Positions 1 through 8,265 of a stretch of 23,923 nucleotides of DNA are shown here, in pieces. Under the pieces are notes generated by a model that was given only the letters and a program-made list of their open reading frames with translations, was not told the DNA's origin and did no database searches. Source of the stretch: an uncultured Clostridia bacterium (lineage in GTDB: Bacteria; Bacillota_A; Clostridia; Christensenellales; Aristaeellaceae). The DNA is taken from assembly GCA_946408865.1 (NCBI GenBank), contig CAMJTZ010000009.1:1-23923 (forward strand), read 5' to 3'. Made by a program: the position numbers and the translations under genes. The number at the start of each line of letters is the position of its first letter. The stretch's first letter is position 1.

Positions 1-1
1 C

Positions 2-799
2 CCCTTTCCCGGAATTACCCATATCACAGATGCCATGGGCGTCTCCTTTACCCTGATTGAAGGAGAGGATTCCGCCCTGCTTTTCGACGCTGGATACGGA
101 ACCGGGGACGTCGCCGCCTATGTGCGCACGCTGACAGACCGGCCGGTGGAGCTGATTCTTTCCCACGGGCATCACGATCATATCCTCGGAGCCCGCTGGT
201 TTGACCACAGCTTGATGGATCCCGCGGATCTGGAGGAATTCCGCCTGCGTACCGGAAGCGTGCAGCGGGAAAAAGTAAAAAATCAGGCCGAAGGCCTGAA
301 GGTATCTGTACCGGAGGATTTCCTGTCCGCGCCGGTTCCGGAGCCGCAGCCGATCCGTTACCTGGACCGTATCGGCGGTTTTGACGCCACGTTCTTCGAT
401 CTTGGAAACCAGGAAGTCTGGCTCCTGCATGTTCCCGGTCATACCGCCGGCAGCGTCGTGCTCTATGTGCCGGAGCTGCAACTGCTTCTGACCGGGGATG
501 ACTGGAACCCCTGCACCTGGATGTGGTTCCCCTGTTCCCTGCCGGCCAGGCAGTGGCGGGATACGATGCTGCGGCTGGTTGCAGACCTGAAAGAAGAAAC
601 CGGAGAGGATATTCTCGGGATTCTCTGCTCCCACCGGGCTGCGCCACGCGAAGGCCGGGAGCTGAAAGCCTTCCTGGATTACATGACCGACGGGCGGATG
701 CAGGCCGCTGAAAAGGTCGATATGGGATCCCCCATCGACACCCGCCGGATCACGAATCCCGAAAGAGGCTGGGAGCTCCTCTTTGACGCCGCGAAATAA
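2..799 (+). CDS. MBL-fold metallo-hydrolase (5' truncated)
   Basis: Probable zinc-dependent hydrolase of the metallo-beta-lactamase superfamily; the substrate cannot be told. The frame is open from base 2, and the residues before the Met at 35 (PFPGITHITDA) read as normal family sequence, so the true start lies left of the window. Counting from the Met at 35, the metal motif HGHHDH is at residues 44-49, a third histidine lies in HVPGHTAGS (about 136) and the bridging Asp in LLTGDD (about 155). No signal peptide or membrane segment is seen in the visible part. The C-terminus is complete (TAA) and is followed 43 bases later by a strong terminator. It is the only plus-strand gene in the left 21 kb. 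Family assignment is firm, function is open. Confidence 0.88.
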   Translation, partial: PFPGITHITDAMGVSFTLIEGEDSALLFDAGYGTGDVAAYVRTLTDRPVELILSHGHHDHILGARWFDHSLMDPADLEEFRLRTGSVQREKVKNQAEGLKVSVPEDFLSAPVPEPQPIRYLDRIGGFDATFFDLGNQEVWLLHVPGHTAGSVVLYVPELQLLLTGDDWNPCTWMWFPCSLPARQWRDTMLRLVADLKEETGEDILGILCSHRAAPREGRELKAFLDYMTDGRMQAAEKVDMGSPIDTRRITNPERGWELLFDAAK

Positions 800-842
800 C
801 CCTGCCGGCCTGATCATACCGTTATACAGACGGTGATTTTTC

Positions 843-870
843 CGGGGCTGACGAACAGCCCCGTTTTTTT
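843..870 (+). terminator. Rho-independent terminator of the MBL gene
   Basis: An 8-bp perfect GC-rich stem (CGGGGCTG / CAGCCCCG) with loop ACGAA is followed directly by seven T on the plus strand. The opposite strand has no T tract after the stem, so it works for the left-hand gene only. Confidence 0.93.
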
Positions 871-914
871 ATTGCTCAGAAAAGCGGATTTACTCCGCTT
901 TGTCCGGCCGGAGA

Positions 915-2330
915 TTACCGGATCAGTTCAAACCCGGCAAACTGCAGGTGGCCCTGCCCGGCAAAGGTGAAATAAAGAGACTGTACGCCGTCCGGAATCG
1001 CGATTTCCGCTTCCGTGTCGTGCCAGACATTGGCGTAGCCAACCGGAACGGATCCGATGGCTTCCCCGTCCCAGGCGGTCCGGATTTCCATTTTCCCGGT
1101 TGCGTAACCCTTTGTGCGGATTTTCAATTTCCGGATGCCCCGGCATTCAAAATAACGGAAACCGGCCGTCGCGGAATTCCGCATATTGGCGATATAGCCG
1201 ATGCCCTTCCCGCCTTCTTCGATCTCCTGGGTAATTTTCGGGAAGCGGTCGTCCATCCAGCCGGACCAAGGCAGGTAGGTCACCTCTGTATCCGTAAACA
1301 GATGGCAGGCAATATAGGCGGGATAATATCCCTCTCCGCGGAGCGGACGTACGCTTCCGCAGGAAGTCATCTCCGCCTGCTGTACCGTTCCGTCCTCATT
1401 GAAGGTCAGTTTTTCAAAGCAGCCCTGGCGGGAATAGTTTGTACCGTTCGTATGCCGGTGGTAGAAGATGTACCAGTCATTCCCGATCTTTTCCATGCTG
1501 CCATGGTTGTTGGCTGTATAATACATGGGTTTATCCGCCGGCTTGTAGGAACCGATGCCCTTATCGCAGCTGCTGATGATCACGCCTTTATACTCAAACC
1601 CGCCGGTAGGTTCCCTGCTCACGGCGTACGCCAGTTCATGGAACTGGATGGAGGAATAGATAAAGTAATACAGGCCGTTCCGTTTCCGGATGGAAGGCGC
1701 TTCGAAGAATTCATGTCCTTCAAAGCCTGTCCCTTCGCTGTACATGACGCCGGGCGCCACAAACTTCGGCGCCTCCAGAACCGTCAGCATATCCCTTTCC
1801 AGCACGGTCGCCATGGCCCCGTGGCGGCTTTTGTCGCCGTTGGCGCAAAAACCGGTATACAGGTAAGTCCTGTCTCCTTCCGTCAGTACACCGGGGTCAA
1901 ACTGGGGTTCGTCCCCTTCCTTTTCGCCCAGTCGGGTTCCGTCCGGATAATGCACATAGCCGTAGAATTCATACGGTCCGGCCGGCGTATCGGCAACAGC
2001 CACGGAGACCACGCCCCAGCTGCTCAGCACATAGTACAGGTAATACCGCCCGTCCGGGCCTACCGTCACATCCGGCGCGTAGAGGTTGCCCTGCAGGTCC
2101 GTGTTGTGCGGATCCTGGTCCTTCCGGTAGATCACGCCTTCATAGCGCCAGTCGCCAAGATTGTCCTTCGGTGCCGACCAGCACACATAATCTCCCATGC
2201 AGTACACGTCGCCGCCGAAAAAGTCGTGGGATCCGTAAACATATACCCGGTCTCCGAAAAGATAGGGTTCGCCGTCCGGAACATATTCCCAGTTCGGAAG
2301 ATAAGGGTTAATGACCTGTTTATCGTTCAT
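915..2330 (-). CDS. Glycoside hydrolase family 43 protein with CBM6-like C-terminus
   Basis: A 471-residue glycosidase, most likely acting on arabinose- or xylose-containing side chains of plant polysaccharide or on their oligomers. The five-bladed propeller domain fills roughly residues 5-310. Likely catalytic residues are Asp19 (base, in PDGEPYLFGD), Asp145 (pKa modulator, in FDPGVL) and Glu210 (acid, in FFEAPSIRKRNGLYYF). The last ~140 residues look like a CBM6-type beta-sandwich (GKMEIR, VWHDTEAEI, LYFTFAGQG). No signal peptide is present, so it should act in the cytoplasm on imported oligosaccharides. The start at 2330 is chosen because GGGAGG lies just upstream and the promoter (2361-2389) excludes the longer reading to 2420. 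It is transcribed alone. Exact substrate is unknown. Confidence 0.9.
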   Translation of the reverse strand: MNDKQVINPYLPNWEYVPDGEPYLFGDRVYVYGSHDFFGGDVYCMGDYVCWSAPKDNLGDWRYEGVIYRKDQDPHNTDLQGNLYAPDVTVGPDGRYYLYYVLSSWGVVSVAVADTPAGPYEFYGYVHYPDGTRLGEKEGDEPQFDPGVLTEGDRTYLYTGFCANGDKSRHGAMATVLERDMLTVLEAPKFVAPGVMYSEGTGFEGHEFFEAPSIRKRNGLYYFIYSSIQFHELAYAVSREPTGGFEYKGVIISSCDKGIGSYKPADKPMYYTANNHGSMEKIGNDWYIFYHRHTNGTNYSRQGCFEKLTFNEDGTVQQAEMTSCGSVRPLRGEGYYPAYIACHLFTDTEVTYLPWSGWMDDRFPKITQEIEEGGKGIGYIANMRNSATAGFRYFECRGIRKLKIRTKGYATGKMEIRTAWDGEAIGSVPVGYANVWHDTEAEIAIPDGVQSLYFTFAGQGHLQFAGFELIR

Positions 2331-2360
2331 TGTTCTGCCTCCCGTTTCGCTCTGTTTCCG

Positions 2361-2389
2361 ATCATAAACAGAAACCATTCTTCTGTCAA
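2361..2389 (-). promoter_or_regulatory. Sigma-A-type promoter of the GH43 gene
   Basis: On the minus strand TTGACA (2384-2389), a 17-base spacer and TATGAT (2361-2366). Both boxes are close to consensus. The expected start point is about 24 bases before the GH43 ATG. I see no convincing catabolite-repression site. Confidence 0.8.
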
Positions 2390-2473
2390 ACATTTCCGCC
2401 GTTCCGGACGCAGCCCGCATGAAGATCCGGACGTGTTCCCGAAAAAACCGCAGGCCGGAATGCCGCGGTGCAT

Positions 2474-2501
2474 AAAAAAACCATGCGAAAACCGCATGGT
2501 T
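2474..2501 (-). terminator. Terminator of purA
   Basis: Minus-strand stem CCATGCG / CGCATGG (2481-2499, with A-T pairs extending it) and a 5-base loop, followed by seven T (2474-2480). It sits 18 bases after the purA stop and separates it from the GH43 promoter. Confidence 0.88.
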
Positions 2502-2518
2502 CTAGCCCGTCTCGCGCA

Positions 2519-3796
2519 TCAGGTCTGACCGCGGCGGATGATACTGTGGCGTTCCTGCCCGACGGAGATCCACTTGACGACCACGCCGGCCGCCTCTTCA
2601 ATCCGTTTCACATAGTCCTGCGCTTCCTGCGGCAGATCCCACCAGTTGCGGATCCCGGAAAGATTGCACTTCCATCCCTTCATCTTCTCATAGACCGGCT
2701 CGCACTGGTCCAGGATCGTCGGGAAGGGCATATCTTCAAACACCTGATCCTTGTATCTGTATGCCACACATATCGGGATCTCGTCCAGCTCATCGAAAAT
2801 ATCCAGCTTGGTCAGGGCGATTTCGGTCACTGCCTGGATCTTCGCGCCGTAGCGCGTGGCCACCAGGTCAATCGGTCCGATGCGGTGATGCGTCTTTTCG
2901 GTTTCCCCGCAGATCTCACGCATCTTCTTTTCCTCTTCTCCGGAAAATTCACAGACAAACGGACCCTTGCCGACGCACGTGGAATAAGATTTCACCACGC
3001 CGATCACCCGGTCGATTTCCACGCCCGGCATCCCGGCGCCGATCGGAGCGTAGGAAGCCAGCACGTTGGAGGAAGTCGTATAGGGATAAACGCCGAAATC
3101 CAGATCCCGCAGGGCGCCCATCTGCGCCTCGAAGAGAATCCGCTTGTTGTCGTCCTGTGCCTTCATCAGGTAACTCTGCGTATCCGTGATGAACGGCATC
3201 AGTGGCTTGCAGCTTTCCTCCAGCCAGGTTTCAATTTCTTCCGCGGAAACCGGCTCCGCGCCGTATACGCCGGTCAGCACCAGGTTTTTCCAGTTGCGGA
3301 GGTCTTCCAGATGCTGTTTCAGCACGTCCGGGTAGAACAGCTCGCCGGCAAGAATAGTCTTCTTCTGGGCTTTGTCGGAATAGAACGGTGCAATTCCGAG
3401 CTTGGAGGAACCGTACTGCTTGTCACCCAGGCGTTCCTCCTCCAGGATGTCCTGCTTCCGGTGCCAGGGGAGCAGGAGGGAGGCACGTTCGGAAATCTTC
3501 AGATTCTCCGGCGTGATGGATACGCCCTGATTCTGCAGCTGGCGGATTTCCGCCAGCAGGTTTTCCGGATCCAGCGCCACGCCGTTGCCGATGACATTGA
3601 CGACCTCCTTCCGGAACACGCCGGAGGGCAGGCCGTGAATTTCAAACTGACCGTACTGATTCACAACAGTATGGCCGGCGTTGCCGCCGCCCTGATACCG
3701 GATAACAATGTCAAACGCCTCGGTCAGCAGATCGACCATCCGGCCTTTGCCTTCGTCGCCCCAGTTGATTCCAACGATCGCAGTGCAAGCGTTCAT
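2519..3796 (-). CDS. purA: Adenylosuccinate synthase-like protein (divergent PurA)
   Basis: Family enzymes join IMP and aspartate with GTP to give adenylosuccinate, the first committed step to AMP. The protein has 425 residues, the usual length. The N-terminal GTP and catalytic elements are intact: GDEGKGR (Asp14 as general base) and GGNAGHTV-like GGGNAGHTV (His42). Later substrate loops are changed. The usual TTTGRPRR stretch reads KTHHRIG (301-307), TRVGxGPFPTE reads TCVGKGPFVCEF (273-284), and the ARRGLR-like segment reads AQKKTIL (143-149). A divergent clade or a paralogue with altered specificity is possible. The start at 3796 has GGAAGAGG upstream. It has its own strong promoter and terminator. 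Name is firm at family level. Confidence 0.88.
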   Translation of the reverse strand: MNACTAIVGINWGDEGKGRMVDLLTEAFDIVIRYQGGGNAGHTVVNQYGQFEIHGLPSGVFRKEVVNVIGNGVALDPENLLAEIRQLQNQGVSITPENLKISERASLLLPWHRKQDILEEERLGDKQYGSSKLGIAPFYSDKAQKKTILAGELFYPDVLKQHLEDLRNWKNLVLTGVYGAEPVSAEEIETWLEESCKPLMPFITDTQSYLMKAQDDNKRILFEAQMGALRDLDFGVYPYTTSSNVLASYAPIGAGMPGVEIDRVIGVVKSYSTCVGKGPFVCEFSGEEEKKMREICGETEKTHHRIGPIDLVATRYGAKIQAVTEIALTKLDIFDELDEIPICVAYRYKDQVFEDMPFPTILDQCEPVYEKMKGWKCNLSGIRNWWDLPQEAQDYVKRIEEAAGVVVKWISVGQERHSIIRRGQT

Positions 3797-3876
3797 ATAT
3801 CCTCTTCCTTTCAACCCGGCTCCGGCCGTTATCCGGCAGTTTCCGGGCGGAACAAATTCGGTTTTCCAGTGGTTTC

Positions 3877-3905
3877 ATTCTACCCGCCGGACGGCCCTTT
3901 GTCAA
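3877..3905 (-). promoter_or_regulatory. Strong promoter of purA
   Basis: Minus-strand TTGACA (3900-3905), 17-base spacer, TAGAAT (3877-3882). The -35 box overlaps the stop codon of the upstream glycosylase gene. The leader is about 75 nt. Within it, CCGAATTTG (minus strand, 3853-3865) resembles a PurR box half-site, but this is weak. Confidence 0.75.
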
Positions 3906-4495
3906 TGTTGTCCGGCGCCGTACAGATCAGGATACAGCCCCAGCTCCTTCAGTTTTTCCCGCAGGCTCTTCATGTCTTCCCAGGCTTGCGGTTTTTTGCT
4001 TTCATCCCGCAGCAGCGCCGAGGGATGATAGGTGGGCATCATCCATACGCCCTTTCTTTCTGTCCAGATTCCGCGCTCCCGGGTAATCCGGATTTCCGGA
4101 TTCAGCAGGTATTTCGCTGCCGTACTGCCCAGCAGCACGATCACCTTCGGCCGGATCAGATATGTCTGCATCCGCAGGTGGATCCGGCAGGCTTCCGCTT
4201 CCTCCGGCAACGGCACACGGTTATGCGGCGGACGGCATTTCACCACGTTGCAGATATAGACGCGCTCGCGCGGCAGCCCGATCGCCTCCAGCATCTTTGT
4301 CAGCAGCTGCCCGGCCGGCCCGACAAACGCGAGTCCTTCCTCGTCCTCGACCTGCCCGGGTCCTTCGCCGATCAGCATCAGCGGAGAATTGCGGTCCCCC
4401 TGGCCGGGAACTTTATGCTTAATCTGCGCGCACAGCGAACACAGCCTGCATTCCGCCACCTGCTTTTCAAACAATTCCCAGCTGATTGGTTCCAT
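3902..4495 (-). CDS. Family 4 uracil-DNA glycosylase (Fe-S type)
   Basis: Removes uracil from DNA to start base excision repair. The 197-residue protein shows the family 4 features: four cysteines for a [4Fe-4S] cluster (Cys16, Cys19, Cys87, Cys103), motif 1 GEGPGQVEDEEGLAFVGPAGQLL (43-65) and motif 2 HPSALLR (157-163). The start at 4495 has GGAGG eight bases upstream. It follows the esterase gene by 24 bases with no promoter between, so the two are probably co-transcribed although their roles look unrelated. The purA promoter begins in its stop codon. Confidence 0.92.
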   Translation of the reverse strand: MEPISWELFEKQVAECRLCSLCAQIKHKVPGQGDRNSPLMLIGEGPGQVEDEEGLAFVGPAGQLLTKMLEAIGLPRERVYICNVVKCRPPHNRVPLPEEAEACRIHLRMQTYLIRPKVIVLLGSTAAKYLLNPEIRITRERGIWTERKGVWMMPTYHPSALLRDESKKPQAWEDMKSLREKLKELGLYPDLYGAGQH

Positions 4496-4519
4496 ACTGC
4501 GCCTCCGGATTCTCTGTTC

Positions 4520-6115
4520 TCACCGGGTGAAACGGGAAATGAATTTCCAGGCGTTCTCGATGCTGTGCTTCCGGCACTCATGCACCTGCCCGCTGACGCT
4601 GGCCAGCGCCGTGCGGCACACGCCGTCCTCGCTGTCATAATACTGCACTGTCAGGATACTGCCCCGCTCCGGATCCGGGATCTCTTCCTTTTTCTCGCCG
4701 TTCAATCCCCACAGCGGATTCTCCCATTCCTCCTGATGATGGAAGTCCACAGCGGAGAACGATTTCTTCAGCCGGTTCACTTCAGAAACGTACGCAATCC
4801 GTTCGAGAGCGGAATCCGCCTGCCGGGGCAGTTCCGGCACATGGGAAAGCTCACCGCCGGAATAGAATACCGGCACCGGAACGTCTCTGTTGATCCTTGT
4901 GGTTACCGGGCCGCCGAAGAAGGAATGGTACACCGGGAAAAGCGCGCTGGCCGGCATGATGCCCGCAAACACTTCCGGATACTGCGTCGCGCAGTCCCAG
5001 GTTTTGCCCGCACCCATGGAGAATCCCGTAGCGTAAATGCGCTTTTCGTCAATGCTGTATTTCTTTTTCAGTTCTTCCACAATTTCAACAGCCTCCGTCG
5101 CCGTGACGTGCTGATGGTTTTCCACCGAGACGAACAGGAAATTGTGATCAAGGGCAACTTCCCACCAGCCGGCCACAAACGTCAGGTACATGGACGAATC
5201 CCCGCCGCCGTGGAATCCGAGCACCAGCGGTACCGGTCCGCTGCTGAACAGGCCGTTGTTGTAATACGCGAAATAACCGACCTTGTGGGTTCTGTCATCT
5301 TTGAACGGGCTGATATTGTCCGGGGAAGTGTTCACCGTCACGCAGCCGGCTTCCTCAGTCATGTTCAGCGCCGGAAAATCGGGTTCATACTCGATTTTTC
5401 CGCACCACATCCTGAACTTTTTCACAAACCCGTAAAAATCCGGGACGTATTCCGCCCGGTCCTTCACCAGCAGATGCCTGCAGCTGTCAAAAGCCCGGTT
5501 GATCTCCCCGCTGTTGCCCGCGCTGATTACCGCGATATCCTTTCGCTGCACATCCGGCATAACGCTCAGTCCCTGCATGGAAACCATTGCCGGCGTAATC
5601 TCACCCGGCCCCCACAGGTATTCGCCCTGCAGCGTCTTCAGCAGGTGCTTTGCCGCAAAATCCGCAGATTTACCGAAACTGTAAATATCTGCGCGGAAAA
5701 TGGCGCCGCGCACGAAATAGCCTTTGAACTCCCGGGCAAAGAAATCGTAGTTCTCGACGATCCCGTCCCGGTAAACCTGGATCATTTTGATTTCCGCGAT
5801 CACCGCGGCGTAGAAATCCTCCCCGGCGCCGGCCCATCCGCCTTCCGCCGTCGGATAAACGAACAGCACGGCGGAGTCATAATCCGCGGCGATTTTCGCA
5901 AGGCCGCTTTCCCGCGCAAATGAAACCGCGCTGTCCATTCCCTGCTTTTCCTCCTCAAAGACCAGCAGCAGCGGCGCCCGGAATCCGTAATTGTTGATCT
6001 GGCCGTCCAGATCGTTTTCCGGCACATACGCTTTCAGGAAAAACTTCTCAAAGGTATGTTCCCAGCATTTTCCCCCTGTGATATCCCGTACCTCAGGCCT
6101 TTCCTGCATCGCCAT
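4520..6115 (-). CDS. Alpha/beta-hydrolase esterase, PHB-depolymerase-like, with degenerate N-terminal copy
   Basis: A 531-residue carboxylic-ester hydrolase of the type found among acetyl-xylan, feruloyl and PHB-depolymerase-like esterases. The C-terminal half (about 270-531) has the full set: oxyanion segment GFHGGGDS (300-307), nucleophile Ser366 in GFSMG and a likely catalytic His near 512 (GQVHECRKHS). The N-terminal half (about 15-225) repeats the same order of elements in decayed form: APLLLVF, LFVYPTAEGGW, IYSFGKSADFAAKH (145-157, G-x-S-x-D) and IAVISAGNSGE. I infer an internal duplication with a non-catalytic first copy. There is no signal peptide. The start at 6115 is set by GGAGG seven bases upstream. 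GH43 and GH88/105 in the window make a plant-polymer ester plausible. Confidence 0.8.
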   Translation of the reverse strand: MAMQERPEVRDITGGKCWEHTFEKFFLKAYVPENDLDGQINNYGFRAPLLLVFEEEKQGMDSAVSFARESGLAKIAADYDSAVLFVYPTAEGGWAGAGEDFYAAVIAEIKMIQVYRDGIVENYDFFAREFKGYFVRGAIFRADIYSFGKSADFAAKHLLKTLQGEYLWGPGEITPAMVSMQGLSVMPDVQRKDIAVISAGNSGEINRAFDSCRHLLVKDRAEYVPDFYGFVKKFRMWCGKIEYEPDFPALNMTEEAGCVTVNTSPDNISPFKDDRTHKVGYFAYYNNGLFSSGPVPLVLGFHGGGDSSMYLTFVAGWWEVALDHNFLFVSVENHQHVTATEAVEIVEELKKKYSIDEKRIYATGFSMGAGKTWDCATQYPEVFAGIMPASALFPVYHSFFGGPVTTRINRDVPVPVFYSGGELSHVPELPRQADSALERIAYVSEVNRLKKSFSAVDFHHQEEWENPLWGLNGEKKEEIPDPERGSILTVQYYDSEDGVCRTALASVSGQVHECRKHSIENAWKFISRFTR

Positions 6116-6164
6116 GGCAAATCCTCCGTTTCTGTTGTTGTCCGTACATTTGTTCGTTATTTTC

Positions 6165-6193
6165 ATCTTAACAGGAAACCCGCACGGATGCAA
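6165..6193 (-). promoter_or_regulatory. Possible promoter of the esterase-glycosylase pair
   Basis: Minus-strand TTGCAT (6188-6193), 17-base spacer, TAAGAT (6165-6170), about 50 bases before the esterase ATG and downstream of a terminator hairpin. Box matches are moderate. Confidence 0.42.
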
Positions 6194-6207
6194 GGTTTCG
6201 CAGCAGG

Positions 6208-6234
6208 CAAAACCCGGCAGCAAATGCTGCCGGG
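6208..6234 (-). terminator. Terminator of the XRE-ABC operon
   Basis: Nine-bp perfect stem CCCGGCAGC / GCTGCCGGG (6213-6221 with 6226-6234) around a 4-base loop. On the minus strand it is followed by TTTTG, and it lies 15 bases after the permease stop. Confidence 0.78.
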
Positions 6235-6249
6235 CAAAATCCCGCAGGA

Positions 6250-6903
6250 TCAGAGGTGCAGGTCCAGCTGCTCGAATTTCCGTACGCTTTTCCGGGCTGC
6301 CAGCGCCGTTCCGCCGAGGTAAAGCGCCAGCGCTCCGAGGTCAAACAGCAGTTTGTCGCTCATGCAGGCAGGATCCGGCCGGTCCAGCACATCCCGGAAG
6401 AAAGGAATCGTATAGGTGCCGACAATGCTGAGGATGACCCAGGCGAACACCGCCGCGGAAGCGAGCAGGAAAGCCATTCCCGGCTTGCTGATGTCCCGGT
6501 AGTACAGCGGAAAATAAATCAGGTTGAAAAGCGCGAAGGTAATCAGGCAGTCACCGATCAGAGCGGCTCCGGCGTCAATTCCCGCAGGATTCGGCATCGG
6601 TCCGATCGCGTTTTTTATCAGGATCATCACCCCGATCAGCAGCAGCTGGGCGATTTCCAGGCTGCAGCACATCAGGATCCGGGCCGTCACCGCCTCCTCC
6701 CGGGAAACGGGCAGCGTCAGTGTATAGGAAGCATCGTGGTTTTCCCGCGCCGTCAGGCAGATGAAGTAAATCGCCAGCCCCATGTAGAAGCAGCTGACCG
6801 CGTACGGATATCCGGGAACCAGCACCAGCAGCGGTGCCGCCAGCATGATATATCCGGTGGGATGCATACAGAGGGCAAATTCCTTTTTCAGCAGTTTCAT
6901 CAT
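6250..6903 (-). CDS. ABC-2 type transporter permease
   Basis: A 217-residue integral membrane protein with about six hydrophobic spans (roughly 17-33, 36-50, 80-96, 110-130, 143-163 and 188-203). It is the membrane half of an exporter whose ATPase is encoded directly upstream. The two genes overlap by the four bases ATGA, which indicates translational coupling. The sequence has no motif that names a substrate. The regulator-ATPase-permease layout resembles YtrA/YtrB-type and bacitracin-type exporters that respond to cell-envelope stress, which is an inference only. A strong hairpin terminator follows. Confidence 0.82.
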   Translation of the reverse strand: MMKLLKKEFALCMHPTGYIMLAAPLLVLVPGYPYAVSCFYMGLAIYFICLTARENHDASYTLTLPVSREEAVTARILMCCSLEIAQLLLIGVMILIKNAIGPMPNPAGIDAGAALIGDCLITFALFNLIYFPLYYRDISKPGMAFLLASAAVFAWVILSIVGTYTIPFFRDVLDRPDPACMSDKLLFDLGALALYLGGTALAARKSVRKFEQLDLHL

Positions 6904-7754
6904 GCGTCCTCACCTTCCTTCTCCAGATGCACCATAATCTCTTCCAGCGTGGCTTCCCGGGTGTTTTCCGTCTCCGCCTGCGCCGCCGGCAGGAGCACCG
7001 TATAGCCGTCCCGGATCCGGCAGATGCCGCGGGCTTTCATCTTTATGCCGGCAGGAACCTCCCCGGCGCATTCCAGGATCCGGTAACTTTCATGGAACGC
7101 ATTCAGGTCCGCGTCCGCCTTCACCTCGCCCTTCTGCAGGAAAAGAATCCGGTCCGCGCATTTCTCCAGATCGGAGGTGATATGCGTCGAGAAGAAAACG
7201 GTTTTTCCCATGTCCCGCAGTTTCAGGAACACTTCCACAAGCTCTTCCCGGCTGATCGGATCCAGGCCGCTGGTCGGCTCGTCCAGGATCAGCAGATCCG
7301 CGCCGTGGCTCAGCGCCAGCGCCAGAGCGTACTTGATCTTCATGCCGTTGGAGAGCTCCGCCGGCGTTTTCTCATCGTCCAGGCCGAAGGCTTCCATATG
7401 CTTCCGGTAAGTGCCGTCATCCCAGCCGGGATAGAACGTCTTCGTGATCCCGGTGATCGACCGCAGTTTTTTCCGCGTGTAATAGGTCATGCCGGCGGAT
7501 ACAAAGCCGATCTTCTCCCGGATCTCCCGGGAATGCGTCTCACCGGACAAGCCGCTGAACAGCACCTTCCCCGCATCCGGCGTCACCAGGGAAAGCACCG
7601 AATTGATGGTGGTGGTTTTTCCTGCCCCGTTCCGGCCGATAAATCCCGTGATCTTCCCCTTTTCCAGCGTAAAGGAAACATCCTTCAGCTGAAAGGAAGG
7701 ATAGTTCTTGCAAAGTCCCTCCACATACAGCGGAGCGTTCATTTCAGTTCCCAT
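6900..7754 (-). CDS. ABC transporter ATP-binding protein
   Basis: A 284-residue cytoplasmic ATPase that powers the neighbouring permease. Walker A GRNGAGKTT is at residues 40-48, the ABC signature reads LSNGMKIKYALALAL, Walker B is LLILDEPTSGLDP and the switch histidine is in FSTHITSDLEKCADR. The C-terminal ~70 residues form a small extension usual in BcrA/YtrB-like proteins. The start at 7754 is chosen because GGAGG lies nine bases upstream; a Met four codons later would be too far away. The first 11 bases overlap the end of the XRE-AbrB gene and the last four overlap the permease, so the three genes form one operon. Confidence 0.93.
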   Translation of the reverse strand: MGTEMNAPLYVEGLCKNYPSFQLKDVSFTLEKGKITGFIGRNGAGKTTTINSVLSLVTPDAGKVLFSGLSGETHSREIREKIGFVSAGMTYYTRKKLRSITGITKTFYPGWDDGTYRKHMEAFGLDDEKTPAELSNGMKIKYALALALSHGADLLILDEPTSGLDPISREELVEVFLKLRDMGKTVFFSTHITSDLEKCADRILFLQKGEVKADADLNAFHESYRILECAGEVPAGIKMKARGICRIRDGYTVLLPAAQAETENTREATLEEIMVHLEKEGEDA

Positions 7755-8157
7755 GCTTCATTTCCTCCATCATTGTGACAAACAGCTGCGCGTTGATCAG
7801 CGCAAGGCCTTTTCCTTCATCTCCCAGCACCATCAGCTGGTCTCCGGGATGGAGGCCGAGAATCCGGCGGGCCCGTACGGGAATGACGATCTGCCCCTTG
7901 TCTCCGATCGTCACCAGACCGAACATATGCTTTCCCTTCAGGGTTTCCTCCTGCAGTTCCTCCCGGGGCGCCTGGGTCAGATCGTCCAGGGCGACATCCA
8001 GCGCGGCTGCAAGCTTCCCCGCCAGTTCCAGATCCGGGATGCTTTCCCCGCTTTCCCACTTGGCGATCGTCTGCCGCGTCACGCCGACAGCCTCCGCCAG
8101 CGCTTCCTGGGTCAGATTCCGCTTTTTCCGCAGGATCTGAATGTTCTCACCAATCAT
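7744..8157 (-). CDS. XRE-family regulator with fused SpoVT/AbrB domain
   Basis: A 137-residue DNA-binding protein with two DNA-binding modules. Residues 5-60 are a Cro/C1-type helix-turn-helix (NLTQEALAEAVGVTRQTIAKWESGESIPD). Residues 79-122 are an AbrB swapped-hairpin domain (GLVTIGDKGQIVIPVRARRILGLHPGDQLMVLGD). It heads the ABC exporter operon with an 11-base overlap to the ATPase gene, so it most likely controls that exporter and itself. The start at 8157 follows AGGTGGG at a normal distance; the in-frame TTG at 8199 lies in the probable promoter. Both domains look intact. Confidence 0.9.
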   Translation of the reverse strand: MIGENIQILRKKRNLTQEALAEAVGVTRQTIAKWESGESIPDLELAGKLAAALDVALDDLTQAPREELQEETLKGKHMFGLVTIGDKGQIVIPVRARRILGLHPGDQLMVLGDEGKGLALINAQLFVTMMEEMKHGN

Positions 8158-8179
8158 CTGATTCCCACCTTTCGAACAT

Positions 8180-8208
8180 AGAATACCGTGTGGAAACAAA
8201 GCTTACAA
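8180..8208 (-). promoter_or_regulatory. Candidate promoter and operator of the XRE-ABC operon
   Basis: Minus-strand TTGTAA (8203-8208), 17-base spacer, TATTCT (8180-8185). A small dyad, GCTT-AC-AAGC (8201-8210), covers the -35 box, where a repressor could bind. Neither box is strong. Confidence 0.4.
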
Positions 8209-8265
8209 GCAATACCCGCCGTCAATTTGTATATGAAATGTTAATCTTCGTTTACATGTATCCGG

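Noticed and set aside
843..870. Two-way terminator serving GH43 as well
   Set aside because: The minus strand has no T run after the stem, so only plus-strand termination is supported.
2468..5923. Very long plus-strand open frame (1151 codons) and similar long frames at 900-2528, 8287-9993 and 13405-15117
   Set aside because: They lie opposite clear family proteins (PurA, GH43, ABC permeases, Eis-like). Their translations are rich in His, Arg, Pro and Gln with no recognisable motif, as expected for shadows of GC-rich codon third positions.
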